Source of the DNA: Tsukamurella sp. TY48 | GTDB lineage: Bacteria > Actinomycetota > Actinomycetes > Mycobacteriales > Mycobacteriaceae | Direction of reading: 5' to 3' | NCBI RefSeq assembly: GCF_019656655.1 | Contig: NZ_BPMV01000002.1 | Span: forward strand, 1,098,218 to 1,162,217 | DNA: 64,000 bases | In this document: positions 27,239 through 37,644 of the stretch, one piece after another | Position numbering within the stretch: position 1 is the stretch's first letter | Layout of the letters: every line of letters starts with the position of its first letter | Notes under the pieces: generated by a model | The model's input: only the letters and a program-made list of their open reading frames with translations | What the model was told of the DNA's origin: nothing | The model's database searches: none | Translations under genes and position numbers: made by a program

Positions 27239-28111
27239 ATGGAGCTGCATCAGCTGCGCTATCTGGTCGCGGTGGTCGATCACGGATCGTTCACCGCGGC
27301 CGCGGAGGCCCTGCACGTGAGCCAGTCCGGGGTGTCCGCCCAGGTGGCCAAGCTGGAACGGGAGCTCGGCCACCGGCTCCTGGACCGCACCGGCCGCGCC
27401 GTGCGACCCACCCCCGAGGGCAGCGCACTGCTCCCGCACGCCCGGGCCGCGGGAGCAGCGATCGAGGCGATCCGCGCCGCCGCGGACGATCTGACGGGCG
27501 TGGTCACCGGACACGTGCGGGTGGGCACGGTGATCGGCTGCACGATTCCCGGATACCTGGCGGGCTTCGCCGACTTCCGGCGTGCGCACCCCGGCGTCAC
27601 GGTCGAAGTGGCGGAGGGCAATTCGGACGATCTGCTGGCCGATCTGCGTGCCGGCCGGCTCGATGTGATCCTGCTGGCCCACGCGGAGCCGCTTCCCCCG
27701 GAGGTGGTGGCGCACACCTTGATCCGGGAGCCGCTGGTTGCGGTGGTGCCCCGTGATCACGCCTGGGCCGCGCGCTCCGCGGTGACCTGCGCGGACCTGG
27801 CCCGCGAGACGGTGCTCTGCCTGCCACCCGGGACCGGTGTCCGCACGGCACTGGAGATCACCTGCGCCGCGGAACGCAGCGCGGTGGCGCCCGCGGTGCA
27901 GGCCCACTCCCCCGAGGCGTTGCTCGCGCTCGCCGATCGGGGCGCGGGCGTGGCGATCCTCACCGAGTCGATGGCCGGCGGCCGCCCCGGCAGCACGACG
28001 ATCCCGCTCGCCAGGTCGGCCCGCACGCACCTGTCCCTGGCCACACGAACGGCACCGTCGGCGGCGGCGGGCGCGATGGCGCGCGCCCTCCTCGCTCACC
28101 TCGCGGGCTGA
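27239..28111 (+). CDS. LysR family transcriptional regulator
   Basis: A 290-residue LysR regulator: winged helix-turn-helix at residues 1-60 (LHQLRYLVAVVDHGSFTAAAEALHVSQ-type), then the periplasmic-binding-like effector domain (VGTVIGCTIPGYLAGFADFR). It is divergent from the SnoaL-like gene and converges with the MFS gene, whose 3' end it overlaps by 16 bp. A TAGCAT hexamer eight bases before the ATG may be its -10 element, implying a nearly leaderless transcript. Confidence 0.9.
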   Translation: MELHQLRYLVAVVDHGSFTAAAEALHVSQSGVSAQVAKLERELGHRLLDRTGRAVRPTPEGSALLPHARAAGAAIEAIRAAADDLTGVVTGHVRVGTVIGCTIPGYLAGFADFRRAHPGVTVEVAEGNSDDLLADLRAGRLDVILLAHAEPLPPEVVAHTLIREPLVAVVPRDHAWAARSAVTCADLARETVLCLPPGTGVRTALEITCAAERSAVAPAVQAHSPEALLALADRGAGVAILTESMAGGRPGSTTIPLARSARTHLSLATRTAPSAAAGAMARALLAHLAG

Positions 28112-29346
28112 GCCGCCGGACGCCAGCGGGCCAGTGCGGCGACCAGCGCGATCCCGGTCAGCGCCGCGACGCCGAAGCCGAGACCCGCGAAGGTCCACGC
28201 CGAGACCACCATCCCCGACATCAGGCCTCCGCCCGCGCCCGCCAAAGCGATGAGCACGTCGATCCGCCCCTGCGTGGCTGCGCGATTGCCGAGTTCGGTG
28301 CCGTCCACGACCAGCGCGGTGCCGGCCACCAGCCCGAAGTTCCAGCCGATCCCGAGCAGGACGAGCGCGACGATGTTCCAGGCCAGGGAGTCGCCGGGCC
28401 CCAGCGCGGCGACCACCCCGGCCGTCGCGAGCACCACCCCGGAGGCGATCACCATCGGTGTGCGGCCGAGCCGGTCGACCAGGATCCCGGTGATCGGCGA
28501 GGGCAGGTACATGCCCGCGATGTGCAGGCCGATCACCATGCCCACCGCGCCGAGTCCGTGATGGTGGGCCTGCATGTGGATCGGTGTCATCGTCATCACG
28601 GCCGTCATGCCGATCTGCGTGACCACCATGACGGCGGCGCCCAGGTGGGCGGCGGGGCGCACGCCCGACGGTGCGCCGTCCGGCGCCGAATCGTCCGACC
28701 CGGCCGCCGCCCCGAGCTCGCGGGCCATGAGCAGCGGGTCGGGCCGCAGCAGCAGGACGAGAACGAGCCCCGCCGCGGCGTACGCGAGGGCCGCGAGCAG
28801 GAACGGGCCGGCGAGGGGAGGCAGCCCGAGCCCGGCGGCGAAGGTTCCCAGGGGCGACACCAGGTTCGGCCCGGCCACCGCGCCCAGGGTGGTGGAGACC
28901 AGGGCCAGGCTGACGGCGGTGGCGCGGCGGTCCGGTGCGGCGAGATCGGTGCCGGCGTAGCGGGCCTGGAGGTTGGTGGCGGTGCCCGCGCCGTACACGA
29001 GGAAGGACGCGAACAGCAGGGGCACGCTGCCGAGGGCGGCCGCGAGGACCACGCCCGCCGCACCGACCGCGCCCGCGCCGAAGCCGGCGGCGAGCCCCAC
29101 CCGGCGTCCGGCCCGCTGGCTGATCCGGCCGACGAGGTAGGCGGTGACCGCCGAGCCGAAGGTGAACATCGCGACCGGCAGCCCGGCGAGGGCGTCGGTG
29201 CCGAGCATGTCCCGGGCGAGCAGTGCGCCCACCGTGATGCCGGCGGCGAGTCCCGCGCCGCCCATCACCTGGCCCGCCATGACCACGCGCAGGGTGCGGC
29301 GTTGCACCCGGTCCCGCTCGTGCGCCCGGTCCGCGTCCGCGATCAT
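28096..29346 (-). CDS. MFS transporter
   Basis: A 416-residue major facilitator with about 12 hydrophobic helices. The loop after helix 2 reads VGRISQRAGRRVGLAAG, and the second half has ITGILVDRLGRTPMVIASG, the two repeats of the MFS signature. A Ser/Asp-rich cytoplasmic loop separates the halves. The substrate is not evident. I start at the ATG at 29346 with GAGGGG upstream. Its promoter region carries tandem TTGTATCC repeats, so the divergent GntR regulator probably controls it. Confidence 0.82.
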   Translation of the reverse strand: MIADADRAHERDRVQRRTLRVVMAGQVMGGAGLAAGITVGALLARDMLGTDALAGLPVAMFTFGSAVTAYLVGRISQRAGRRVGLAAGFGAGAVGAAGVVLAAALGSVPLLFASFLVYGAGTATNLQARYAGTDLAAPDRRATAVSLALVSTTLGAVAGPNLVSPLGTFAAGLGLPPLAGPFLLAALAYAAAGLVLVLLLRPDPLLMARELGAAAGSDDSAPDGAPSGVRPAAHLGAAVMVVTQIGMTAVMTMTPIHMQAHHHGLGAVGMVIGLHIAGMYLPSPITGILVDRLGRTPMVIASGVVLATAGVVAALGPGDSLAWNIVALVLLGIGWNFGLVAGTALVVDGTELGNRAATQGRIDVLIALAGAGGGLMSGMVVSAWTFAGLGFGVAALTGIALVAALARWRPAAQPAR

Positions 29347-29366
29347 CGCCACCCCTCTCGGCAAAC

Positions 29367-29385
29367 TTGTATCCTAGTTGTATCC
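29367..29385. promoter_or_regulatory. Candidate GntR operator: tandem TTGTATCC
   Basis: TTGTATCC occurs at 29367-29374 and again at 29378-29385, an 11-bp period, which places both copies on the same DNA face. On the minus strand the interval also holds TAGGAT (29376-29371), a possible -10 for the MFS gene. TTGTAT half-sites resemble operators of FadR/VanR-type GntR proteins. The site lies between the divergent MFS and gntR genes. Confidence 0.5.
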
Positions 29386-29445
29386 CAATCTCCGGGGTAC
29401 CGTCCAGTGGTTCCATGAATCGCGATCGCACCGAGGGAGACGCCG

Positions 29446-30087
29446 ATGGCCGACGCCGCCAGTGCTGCCGAGCGCGCCCACACGCACATCCGCGACGCGA
29501 TCGTGCGCGGCGATTTCGCGCCCGGCACGATGCTCAGCGAGAACGCTCTCGCTGCCGAACTGGCGATGAGCCGCACCCCTGTCCGGGCGGCGCTCACCCG
29601 GCTGCAGGAGGAGGGCTGGGTGTGCATCTACGCCCAGCGCGGCGCACAGGTGCAGGGCCTCTCGCCACAGGAGATCCGGGAATCGGCGCAGTTGCGCCAC
29701 GCGCTGGAGACGGCCGGCGTCCTGCAATCCGATGCGGCCGGCCGAGCGGAGCTGGCCGACCGCATGCCGGAGAACCTGGCGGCACAGGAGCGGGCGCTGC
29801 GGTCGGGCGATTTCGCCGCCTTCGCCGAGGCGGCGATGGCCTTCCACGGGGCCTTCGTGGACCTCGCGGGCAACTCGCTCATGTCGGCGACCTACGCCCG
29901 GCTGCGCGACCGCCAGCGCTTCTCCCTCACCACCCACGCCGGCCGGATATCCGGCGATCCCGACCACGTGCTCGCCGACCACCGGGCAGTGCTGGACGCG
30001 GCGGTCGCGGGCGACTGGGTCCGGTTCGCGGAACTGCTCGACGCCCACCAGCGCGACAGCTACGGCACCGGCGCGCCCGCTCTGTAG
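29446..30087 (+). CDS. GntR family regulator, FadR/FCD subfamily
   Basis: A 213-residue regulator with an N-terminal winged helix (residues ~8-75, AHTHIRDAIVRGDFAPGTML and MSRTPVRAALTRLQEEG) and a C-terminal all-helical FCD effector domain with AFHGAFVDLAGNSLM and a metal-site-like HVLADHRAVLDA. GGAGA lies upstream of the ATG. It is divergent from the MFS transporter and probably represses it, sensing a small carboxylate. Confidence 0.88.
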   Translation: MADAASAAERAHTHIRDAIVRGDFAPGTMLSENALAAELAMSRTPVRAALTRLQEEGWVCIYAQRGAQVQGLSPQEIRESAQLRHALETAGVLQSDAAGRAELADRMPENLAAQERALRSGDFAAFAEAAMAFHGAFVDLAGNSLMSATYARLRDRQRFSLTTHAGRISGDPDHVLADHRAVLDAAVAGDWVRFAELLDAHQRDSYGTGAPAL

Positions 30088-30102
30088 CCGCGCGCCCACC
30101 GG

Positions 30103-30108
30103 TAGACT
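30103..30108 (+). promoter_or_regulatory. -10 element of leaderless dinG
   Basis: TAGACT, seven bases before the GTG at 30116. It supports that start and a promoter just after gntR. Confidence 0.55.
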
Positions 30109-30115
30109 CCTCGCG

Positions 30116-32149
30116 GTGACTGAACCGCCGATCGTGCCGAAACTGCTGGACACCGCGGTCTCCGCGCTCGGCGGCAGCAAGCGCGACGGGCAGGTGCGGA
30201 TGGCCGCGGCGGTGGCGCACTCCCTGGACACCGGCGAGCACCTCGCCGTGCAGGCGGGTACCGGCACCGGCAAATCGCTCGCCTACCTCGTGCCCTCGAT
30301 CCGGCACGCGGTGACCACCGGCAAGACGGTGGTGGTGAGCACCGCGACCATCGCGCTGCAGCAGCAGTTGGTGGACCGCGATCTGCCCCGGTTGTCGAAG
30401 GCGCTGAAGAAGGACCTGGGGCGCGAGCCCGAGTTCGCCATCCTCAAGGGCCGTGGCAACTACCTGTGCCTGAACAAGCTGCACAGCTCGGTGGCCTCCG
30501 AGCCCGACAGCGAGGAGCTCTTCGACCCGTTCGCCGCCTCGCGGCTGGGCCGGGAGATGAAGCGGATCCGCGAGTGGAGCAGCGATACCGAGACCGGCGA
30601 CCGCGACGAGCTCACGCCCGCGGTCTCCGATCAGTCGTGGCGGCTGGTGAGTGTGGGCGCGCGGGAATGCCTGGGCGCCACCAATTGCACCTACGGCCAG
30701 GACTGTTTCGCCGAGGCGGCCCGCAAGCGCACCGGGCAGGTGGACGTGGTGGTGACCAACCACGCGCTGCTGGCCATCGATGCCATGACCGAGGTCAACG
30801 TGCTGCCCGATCACGACGCCGTGGTGGTCGACGAGGCGCACGAGCTGGTGGACCGGGTGACCTCGGTGGCCACCGCGGAACTCACCGGGACCACGGTGGC
30901 CGCGGCCGCGCGCCGCGCCGGCAAGCTGGTCGAGGAGGAGATCGCCGACGCGCTGGTCGCCGCCTCCGAGGGGCTGACCGGTCTGTTGGAGGACTGCGGC
31001 ACGCGGCGCTGGCTCGGCCTGCCCGACGGTGCCGGACCCGCCCTGGCCGCCGTCCGGGACGCCGCATGGGCCACCCGCACCGCGGTGGGTCCGGCGCGCG
31101 GCGCCAACCTCGATCCCGATGCGGCCGCTGCCCGCAGCGCCGCCATCACCGCGCTCGACGAGGTGCACGACACCGCCGTCCGGGTGCTCACCGCCTTCGA
31201 CGAACCCGACGAGTCCAAACGGCGCGATGTGGTGTGGACCTCCGATGTTCCGGTGCGCGGCGGCGGATTCCGCCGAACCTTGCACGTGGCCCCGCTGTCG
31301 GTGGGCGGACTCCTGCGCACCCGGTTGTTCGGGGAGTCGACGGTAGTGCTCACGTCTGCGACCCTGGCGGTGGGCGGCGCCTTCGACACGGTGGCCGGTT
31401 CCTGGGGCCTGCCCCGCTCGGGCAGCACGGAGGCCGAGCGCGATCCCGATCTGGCGTCCGGCAAGAAGCCGGATGCGGCGATCGAGTGGAGCCACCTCGA
31501 TGTGGGCTCGCCCTTCGACTACGCGCGCTCCGGCATCCTCTACGTGGCCACGAAGCTGCCGCCACCCGGACGCGACGGCACGAATCCGGCGATCCTGGAC
31601 GAGATCGAGACGCTGATCAAGGCCGCCGGCGGTCGCACTCTGGGGCTGTTCAGCTCGACCCGCGCGGCGAAGGCCGCAGCGGAGGCGCTGCGCGAGCGGA
31701 TCGATACGCCGATCCTGTGCCAGGGCGAGGGCAACACCGGGCAGTTGGTGCGCGATTTCGCCGCCGATCCGGCGACCTCGCTGTTCGGGACGCTCAGCCT
31801 CTGGCAGGGCGTGGACGTGCCGGGACCGTCGCTGTCGCTGGTGCTGATCGACCGTATCCCCTTCCCGCGCCCCGACGATCCGCTGCTCACCGCGCGCCAG
31901 CGCGCCGTGGAATCGCGCGGCGGCAACGGTTTCATGGCGGTGGCCGCCACCCACGCGGCACTGCTCCTCGCGCAGGGCGTGGGTCGGCTGCTGCGCTCCA
32001 CCGACGACCGCGGCGTGGTCGCGGTGCTGGATTCGCGGCTCGCCACGGCCCGCTACGGCGGCTTCCTGCGCGCCTCGCTGCCGCCGTTCTGGGAGACGGC
32101 GAACCGGGACACCGCGGTCGCGGCGTTGCAGCGCCTGGCCGAGTCCTGA
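30116..32149 (+). CDS. dinG: DinG/XPD-like ATP-dependent DNA helicase
   Basis: A 677-residue superfamily 2 helicase. Walker A is [15 protein letters not shown] (near residue 45), the DEAH box is [13 protein letters not shown] (near 240), and the late motifs are [20 protein letters not shown] and [21 protein letters not shown]. Cysteines near [14 protein letters not shown] match the position of the Fe-S cluster domain of this family. It unwinds 5'-overhang DNA, R-loops and related structures in repair. The start is a GTG with a TAGACT -10 hexamer seven bases upstream. It precedes glgE as in M. tuberculosis (Rv1329c-Rv1327c region). Confidence 0.9.
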   Translation: MTEPPIVPKLLDTAVSALGGSKRDGQVRMAAAVAHSLDTGEHLAVQAGTGTGKSLAYLVPSIRHAVTTGKTVVVSTATIALQQQLVDRDLPRLSKALKKDLGREPEFAILKGRGNYLCLNKLHSSVASEPDSEELFDPFAASRLGREMKRIREWSSDTETGDRDELTPAVSDQSWRLVSVGARECLGATNCTYGQDCFAEAARKRTGQVDVVVTNHALLAIDAMTEVNVLPDHDAVVVDEAHELVDRVTSVATAELTGTTVAAAARRAGKLVEEEIADALVAASEGLTGLLEDCGTRRWLGLPDGAGPALAAVRDAAWATRTAVGPARGANLDPDAAAARSAAITALDEVHDTAVRVLTAFDEPDESKRRDVVWTSDVPVRGGGFRRTLHVAPLSVGGLLRTRLFGESTVVLTSATLAVGGAFDTVAGSWGLPRSGSTEAERDPDLASGKKPDAAIEWSHLDVGSPFDYARSGILYVATKLPPPGRDGTNPAILDEIETLIKAAGGRTLGLFSSTRAAKAAAEALRERIDTPILCQGEGNTGQLVRDFAADPATSLFGTLSLWQGVDVPGPSLSLVLIDRIPFPRPDDPLLTARQRAVESRGGNGFMAVAATHAALLLAQGVGRLLRSTDDRGVVAVLDSRLATARYGGFLRASLPPFWETANRDTAVAALQRLAES

Positions 32150-32198
32150 ACGGTCCGGGCGGGGCCTCGGTACCCACCCGCCGCGCCGGGCGGTGCAC

Positions 32199-32204
32199 TA
32201 CCGT
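32199..32204 (+). promoter_or_regulatory. -10 element of leaderless glgE
   Basis: TACCGT, seven bases before the GTG at 32212; it lies in the 62-bp gap after dinG. Confidence 0.55.
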
Positions 32205-32211
32205 TGACCGG

Positions 32212-34212
32212 GTGACAGGGCGCATCGGTATCGACGACATCGAACCCGTGGTGTCGTGCGGGCAGTACCCCGGCAAGGCCGTGGTGGGCGAGGTGGTGCC
32301 GGTCTCGGCCACCGTCTGGCGCGAGGGTCACGACGCCGTGGCCGCCACCGTGGTCTTCACCGGTCCCGACGGCACCGGGCAGACGGTGCGCATGACCCCG
32401 GCCGCCGAGCCCGACCGCTTCCACGCGTTGGTGCGCCCCGATCTCACCGGCTACTGGTCGCTGCGTATCGAGGGCTGGTCCGATCCGGTGGCCACGTGGC
32501 GCAACGCGGTGCAGAAGAAGCTGGCCGCCGGGCAGGGCCCCGCCGAGCTCGCCAACGATCTGGAGCTCGGTGCGCGGCTGCTCGATCGCGCCGCCGACGG
32601 GGTGCCCGCCGAGGCGCGGCCGTCCGTGCTGGCCGCGGCGGCCGCACTGCGCGATGATGAACGGAGCCTGGTCGAACGGACCGGTGCTGCACTGCATCCC
32701 GAGATCACCCGGGTACTGGACGAGAATCCCGTGCGGGATCTGGTGACGAAATCGCGAACCTACCGGATCTGGGTGGACCGCAGCCGTGCGCTGTTCGGCT
32801 CGTGGTACGAACTGTTCCCGCGGTCCACCGGCGGCTGGGACGGCGAGGGCAACCCCGTACACGGCACCTTCCACACCGCCGCCGAGGATCTGCCGCGGAT
32901 CGCCGATATGGGTTTCGACATCGTGTACCTGCCGCCGATCCACCCGATCGGCACCGTGAACCGCAAGGGCCGCAACAACACTCTGACCCCCGAGGCCCAT
33001 GACGTGGGCTCGCCGTGGGCCATCGGCGCGGCCACCGGCGGGCACGATGCGGTGCATCCGGCGCTCGGTTCGCTCGACGATTTCGATCACTTCGCCCAAC
33101 GCGCGCGCGATCTGGGCATGGAGGTCGCGCTGGACCTGGCCTTCCAGGCGGCTCCCGATCACCCCTGGGCCGCGGAGCATCCGGAGTGGTTCACGGTGCT
33201 CCCGGACGGCACCATCGCCTACGCGGAGAATCCGCCGAAGAAGTACCAGGACATCTACCCGATCAACTTCGACGACGACCGGGTGGGCATCTACCGGGAA
33301 CTGTTGCGGGTCACCCTGTTCTGGGTGCAGCGCGGGGTGCAGGTGTTCCGGGTGGACAACCCGCACACCAAACCACCGGACTTCTGGTTCTGGCTGATCA
33401 GCGAGGTGAAGAAGGTCGATCCGGACGTGCTCTTCCTGGCGGAGGCGTTCACCCGGCCGGCCCGGATGTACGGCCTCGCCAAGGCCGGTTTCACGCAGAG
33501 CTACACCTACTTCACCTGGCGCACCGCCAAATGGGAGCTCGAGGAGTTCGCCCGCGAGCACGCCGCGAAGGCGGACGTGTGCCGGCCGAACCTGTGGGTG
33601 AACACGCCGGACATCCTGCACGAGAGCCTGCAACACGGTGGCCCCGGCCAGTTCGCGATCCGCGCGACGCTCGCGGCGACCCTGTCCCCCAGCTGGGGCA
33701 TGTACTCGGGATTCGAGCTGTTCGAGCATCAGGCGGTGCATCCGGGCAGCGAGGAGTACCTCGATTCGGAGAAGTACGAGCTCCGCCCGCGCGATTACAA
33801 GGCGGCGCAGAGCCGCGGAGAATCGCTGGAGCCGTGGATCGCCCGGCTCAATGAGATCCGGCGACGGCATCCCGCTCTGCAGCAGCTGCGCAACCTGCAC
33901 TTCCACCACGTCGACAATGAGGCGTTGATCGCGTACAGCAAGCACGATGCGGTCACCGGCGATCTGGTGCTGATCGTGGTGAACCTCAATCCGTTCGGCG
34001 CGGAGTCGGGCGTGGTCTGGCTCGATCTGCCGGCGCTGGGCCTGGACTGGCACGAGCGGTTCCCGGTGCGCGACGAGGTGTCCGGCGAGGTGTACCACTG
34101 GGGCCAGGCCGATTTCGTGCGGCTGGAGCCGTGGCGCAATGTGGCACACATACTGGTGCTGCCCCAGCTCAGCCCGCAGGCGCGGGAGAACCTGTCCTAC
34201 CGGGAGGCATGA
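32212..34212 (+). CDS. glgE: Alpha-1,4-glucan:maltose-1-phosphate maltosyltransferase GlgE
   Basis: A 666-residue GH13_3 enzyme that extends glucan chains with maltose-1-phosphate. The N-terminal beta-domain (to ~residue 190) is followed by the catalytic barrel: [22 protein letters not shown], nucleophile Asp in [15 protein letters not shown], acid/base Glu in [13 protein letters not shown], and a late [15 protein letters not shown]. The GTG start has a TACCGT -10 element seven bases upstream. Its stop overlaps the glgB start, so chain extension and branching enzymes are produced together. GlgE is essential in M. tuberculosis because its substrate is toxic on accumulation. Confidence 0.95.
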   Translation: MTGRIGIDDIEPVVSCGQYPGKAVVGEVVPVSATVWREGHDAVAATVVFTGPDGTGQTVRMTPAAEPDRFHALVRPDLTGYWSLRIEGWSDPVATWRNAVQKKLAAGQGPAELANDLELGARLLDRAADGVPAEARPSVLAAAAALRDDERSLVERTGAALHPEITRVLDENPVRDLVTKSRTYRIWVDRSRALFGSWYELFPRSTGGWDGEGNPVHGTFHTAAEDLPRIADMGFDIVYLPPIHPIGTVNRKGRNNTLTPEAHDVGSPWAIGAATGGHDAVHPALGSLDDFDHFAQRARDLGMEVALDLAFQAAPDHPWAAEHPEWFTVLPDGTIAYAENPPKKYQDIYPINFDDDRVGIYRELLRVTLFWVQRGVQVFRVDNPHTKPPDFWFWLISEVKKVDPDVLFLAEAFTRPARMYGLAKAGFTQSYTYFTWRTAKWELEEFAREHAAKADVCRPNLWVNTPDILHESLQHGGPGQFAIRATLAATLSPSWGMYSGFELFEHQAVHPGSEEYLDSEKYELRPRDYKAAQSRGESLEPWIARLNEIRRRHPALQQLRNLHFHHVDNEALIAYSKHDAVTGDLVLIVVNLNPFGAESGVVWLDLPALGLDWHERFPVRDEVSGEVYHWGQADFVRLEPWRNVAHILVLPQLSPQARENLSYREA

Positions 34213-36413
34213 TGAGCGAGAACACCGCGGGCCGCAGCACCGCGGCGGCCGTCGACCCGGAGGTGGCCGCCCGCCTGCTGACCGGCCGCTATCACGATCC
34301 GCATGCGATTCTGGGGGCGCACGCCACGGTGGGCGGAACCGTGCTGCGCGCGCTCAAGCCGGGGGCCACCGCGGTGGCCGCGGTGATCGGCGGCGAGCGC
34401 TATCCGCTGGCCCGTCTCGAGGGCGCCCTGTGGGGCACCGAGGTGCCGATCACCGATCTGGCCGACTACCGCTACGAGGTGCTGTACCCGGCGGGCAGCG
34501 TGATCGTGGCCGACGGCTACCGCTTCCTCCCGACTGTGGGCGAGATGGATCAGCACCTCATCTCGGAGGGCCGCCACGAACGACTGTGGGAGGCGCTCGG
34601 CGCGCACCTGCGCAGCTACACCACCCCCGATGGCGAGGTCACCGGCACGTCGTTCGCGGTGTGGGCGCCGAACGCCCACGGCGTCACCGTGATCGGGGAC
34701 TTCGAGTACTGGGCGGGCGAGTCCTACCCGATGCGCACCCTGGGTTCGTCGGGCGTGTGGGAGGTCTTCGTCCCGGGGGTGGCCGACGGTGCCGCCTACA
34801 AGTTCCGGATCTTCACCGAGAACGGCCCGGTGGAGAAGGCCGATCCGATGGCGCGGCGCACCGAGGTGCCCCCGGCCACCGCCTCGATCGTCACGCACAG
34901 CCGGCACGAATGGCGCGACGCCGCGTGGATCGCCGAGCGCGCCAGGCAGAACCCCACCGATCGGCCGATGAGCACCTACGAGGTGCACCTGGGCTCGTGG
35001 CGGCAGGGACTGACCTACCTGGAGCTGGCCACCGAACTCGCCGACTACGTGACCGAGACCGGGTTCACCCACGTGGAGCTGATGCCGGTGGCCGAGCACC
35101 CGTTCGGCGGGTCCTGGGGCTACCAGGTGACCTCCTACTACGCACCCACCTCGCGCTTCGGCACCCCGGACGAGTTCCGCGAGTTCGTGGACGTGCTGCA
35201 TTCGCGCGGGATCGGCGTGATCGTGGACTGGGTACCGGCGCACTTCCCCAAGGACGCCTGGGCGCTGGCCCGGTTCGACGGGACCCCGCTCTACGAGCAC
35301 AGCGATCCGCAGCGCGGCGAGCAGTTGGACTGGGGCACCTACGTCTTCGACTTCGGGCGCCGCGAGGTGCGGAACTTCCTGGTGGCCAACGCGCTCTACT
35401 GGTTCGACGAGTTCCACGTGGACGGCCTGCGGGTGGACGCGGTGGCCTCGATGCTCTACCTGGACTACTCGCGGCCCGATGGCGGGTGGACGCCGAACGT
35501 GTACGGCGGCCGGGAGAACCTGGAGGCGGTCGAGTTCCTCCAGGAGGTGAACGGCACGGTGCACAAGACTTTCCCGGGCGTGGTCACCGTGGCGGAGGAG
35601 TCCACGAGCTGGCCCGGCGTCACGCGGCGCACCGACCTCGGCGGGCTCGGCTTCTCGATGAAGTGGAACATGGGGTGGATGCACGACACCCTGGGCTACC
35701 TCGGGCGCGATCAGGTGCACCGCAGCTTCCACCACCACGAGATCACCTTCTCGCTGATGTACGCCTGGAGCGAGAACTTCGTGCTGCCGATCAGTCACGA
35801 CGAGGTGGTGCACGGCAAGGGCACGCTGTGGACCCGGATGCCCGGCGACGCACACACCAAGGCCTCCGGCGTGCGGGCCCTGCTGGCCTACATGTGGGGC
35901 CACCCCGGCAAGCAGTTGCTGTTCATGGGGCAGGAATTCGGGCAGGTCCGCGAGTGGTCCGACGAGCGCAGCCTGGACTGGGACTGCCTGGAGGGCTGGG
36001 AGGGCGAGCTGCACACCGGGATTCAGTCGCTCACCCGGGATCTCAACGCGGCGTACCGCTCCCACCCCGCGCTGTGGAGCCAGGACACCACCCCGTCGGG
36101 CTACGAATGGGTGGATGCGAACGATTCGCAGAACAACGTGCTGAGCTTCCTGCGCTGGGGCAGCGACGGTTCGGTGGTGCTGTGCCTGTACAACTTCGCC
36201 GGCCAGACGCACGAGCGGTACCGCGTGGGTGTGCCCTTCGCCGGCTCGTGGCGGGAGATCCTCAACACGGACTCCGCCGAGTACTCGGGCACCGGCGCCG
36301 GGAACATGGGCGGGGTCACGGCGGACACGCGTTCCTGGCACGGCCGGCCGGCATCGGCCGAGGTGGTGCTCGGCCCGAACGCGGCCGTCTGGCTCACCTT
36401 CGACGGCGCATGA
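34212..36413 (+). CDS. glgB: 1,4-alpha-glucan branching enzyme GlgB
   Basis: A 733-residue GH13_9 enzyme that makes alpha-1,6 branches. Two N-terminal CBM48-type domains come first ([18 protein letters not shown]), then the barrel with nucleophile Asp in [17 protein letters not shown], Glu in [13 protein letters not shown] and [12 protein letters not shown]. The ATG at 34212 is four bases after GGGAGG; another ATG at 34209 is too close to that site. It is the middle gene of glgE-glgB-MBL. Confidence 0.95.
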   Translation: MSENTAGRSTAAAVDPEVAARLLTGRYHDPHAILGAHATVGGTVLRALKPGATAVAAVIGGERYPLARLEGALWGTEVPITDLADYRYEVLYPAGSVIVADGYRFLPTVGEMDQHLISEGRHERLWEALGAHLRSYTTPDGEVTGTSFAVWAPNAHGVTVIGDFEYWAGESYPMRTLGSSGVWEVFVPGVADGAAYKFRIFTENGPVEKADPMARRTEVPPATASIVTHSRHEWRDAAWIAERARQNPTDRPMSTYEVHLGSWRQGLTYLELATELADYVTETGFTHVELMPVAEHPFGGSWGYQVTSYYAPTSRFGTPDEFREFVDVLHSRGIGVIVDWVPAHFPKDAWALARFDGTPLYEHSDPQRGEQLDWGTYVFDFGRREVRNFLVANALYWFDEFHVDGLRVDAVASMLYLDYSRPDGGWTPNVYGGRENLEAVEFLQEVNGTVHKTFPGVVTVAEESTSWPGVTRRTDLGGLGFSMKWNMGWMHDTLGYLGRDQVHRSFHHHEITFSLMYAWSENFVLPISHDEVVHGKGTLWTRMPGDAHTKASGVRALLAYMWGHPGKQLLFMGQEFGQVREWSDERSLDWDCLEGWEGELHTGIQSLTRDLNAAYRSHPALWSQDTTPSGYEWVDANDSQNNVLSFLRWGSDGSVVLCLYNFAGQTHERYRVGVPFAGSWREILNTDSAEYSGTGAGNMGGVTADTRSWHGRPASAEVVLGPNAAVWLTFDGA

Positions 36414-37141
36414 TGCGCGAGCTCGAGAAGGGCGTCTGGTTCGGCACCGGCACGCACGTCAACTTCCTGGCACTGGTCGACGGTTCGGATGTCACGCTGA
36501 TCGATGCGGGCTGGTCCGGCGATGTGGACCGGGTGGAGGCGGCGCTGCGCTCGATCGGGCGGCGTCCCAAGGACGTGCGCGCCATCCTGGTGACGCACGC
36601 GCACATCGATCACGTGGGTGGGGTCGCGAAGCTGCACGAGCGCTACGGCACCCCGGTCCTGGCGCATCCGGACGAGGTGGCGCACGCGCGCGGCGAGGTG
36701 CACGAGCAGGCGGCGCCACTGGACATCCTGCCCATCGCGTGGCGGCCCCGCACGCTGCGCTGGCTGGCCGATGTGACGCGGGTCGGCGTGCTGGGGCACG
36801 TGGACATGCCCTATGCGCAGCCCTTCTCCCCCGGGTCCGGCGGCGCGCTCGACCTCCCGGGCGCCCCGGTACCGGTCGCCTGCCCCGGGCACACGTCCGG
36901 GCACACCGCATTCCTCCTGCCGGGCGGTGTCGTGGCCACGGGCGACGCCCTGGTGACGGGCCATCCGCTCTCGGGTTCGACGGGGCCGCAGCTGCTTCCC
37001 GAGTTCTTCAGCCATGACCTGCCGCGCACCGTCGCCACACTGGATGCGATCGCAGCGCTCGACGCCGGCCTGCTGGCCCCCGGCCACGGCGAACCGTGGC
37101 ACGGGAGCCCCGCCGATGCGGTGGCGCAGGCTCGCGCCTAG
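36413..37141 (+). CDS. MBL-fold metallohydrolase (glyoxalase II-like)
   Basis: A 242-residue metallo-beta-lactamase-fold protein. The metal motif is VTHAHIDHVGGV, with further ligands in CPGHTSGHTAF, VATGDALVTGH and the C-terminal LLAPGHGEPW. It probably hydrolyses a thioester or lactone-like ester in the cytoplasm; there is no signal peptide. Its ATG overlaps the glgB stop (TGATG), so it is co-translated with the glucan genes, although no MBL protein is a known part of the GlgE pathway. Its 3' end overlaps the convergent lipoprotein gene by four bases. Confidence 0.82.
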   Translation: MRELEKGVWFGTGTHVNFLALVDGSDVTLIDAGWSGDVDRVEAALRSIGRRPKDVRAILVTHAHIDHVGGVAKLHERYGTPVLAHPDEVAHARGEVHEQAAPLDILPIAWRPRTLRWLADVTRVGVLGHVDMPYAQPFSPGSGGALDLPGAPVPVACPGHTSGHTAFLLPGGVVATGDALVTGHPLSGSTGPQLLPEFFSHDLPRTVATLDAIAALDAGLLAPGHGEPWHGSPADAVAQARA

Positions 37142-37581
37142 TTGCAGGTCACGGAGATCTCGAAGGACTTCTTCGTCACGCCCGCCATGGGATTGGAGAT
37201 GTTGCCGCCCTGCGCGTTCCCGGTGATCGTGTAGCGCTTACCGTCGACCTTCACCGTGGCGTCGCCGACCCCCGGGCCCACCGCGAGGGCATTGCCGTCG
37301 ACGGTGATGCCCACGGTCTGGACGGTGGGCGGGTTGCCGTCGGTGAGGGTGGCTCCGACACCACCTCCCGCGCCGCCGGAGCCGATCGCGATGGTGTTAC
37401 CCGTCTTCGCGCAGCCGACCGAGCTGAGGTCCACGCCGGACAGGTCCTTGCCGTCGACCTTCACCACGGTGCCGGAGCCGGAGCTCCCCGAACTCGAATC
37501 CGAGCCGCCACCGCCCCCGCAGGCGGTGATCCCCACCGCGGCGAAGACGGCGACCGGGACGATGAGAAGAGTGCGATTCAT
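37138..37581 (-). CDS. LpqH-like (19-kDa antigen family) lipoprotein
   Basis: A 147-residue protein with a lipoprotein signal: basic start, hydrophobic core and lipobox VGITAC around residue 21, followed by a Gly/Ser-rich linker. The mature domain contains VVKVDGKDLSGVDLSSVGC and a final EISVTC, the two-cysteine arrangement of the LpqH/19-kDa family of Mycobacteriales. It would be anchored to the outer face of the cytoplasmic membrane. AGGAGG precedes the ATG. Confidence 0.82.
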   Translation of the reverse strand: MNRTLLIVPVAVFAAVGITACGGGGGSDSSSGSSGSGTVVKVDGKDLSGVDLSSVGCAKTGNTIAIGSGGAGGGVGATLTDGNPPTVQTVGITVDGNALAVGPGVGDATVKVDGKRYTITGNAQGGNISNPMAGVTKKSFEISVTCN

Positions 37582-37644
37582 AGCGAGCCTCCTTAGGCAC
37601 AGAACCGATTTCGAGCGGATGCCCGAGGAGAGAAGACCACAGGA

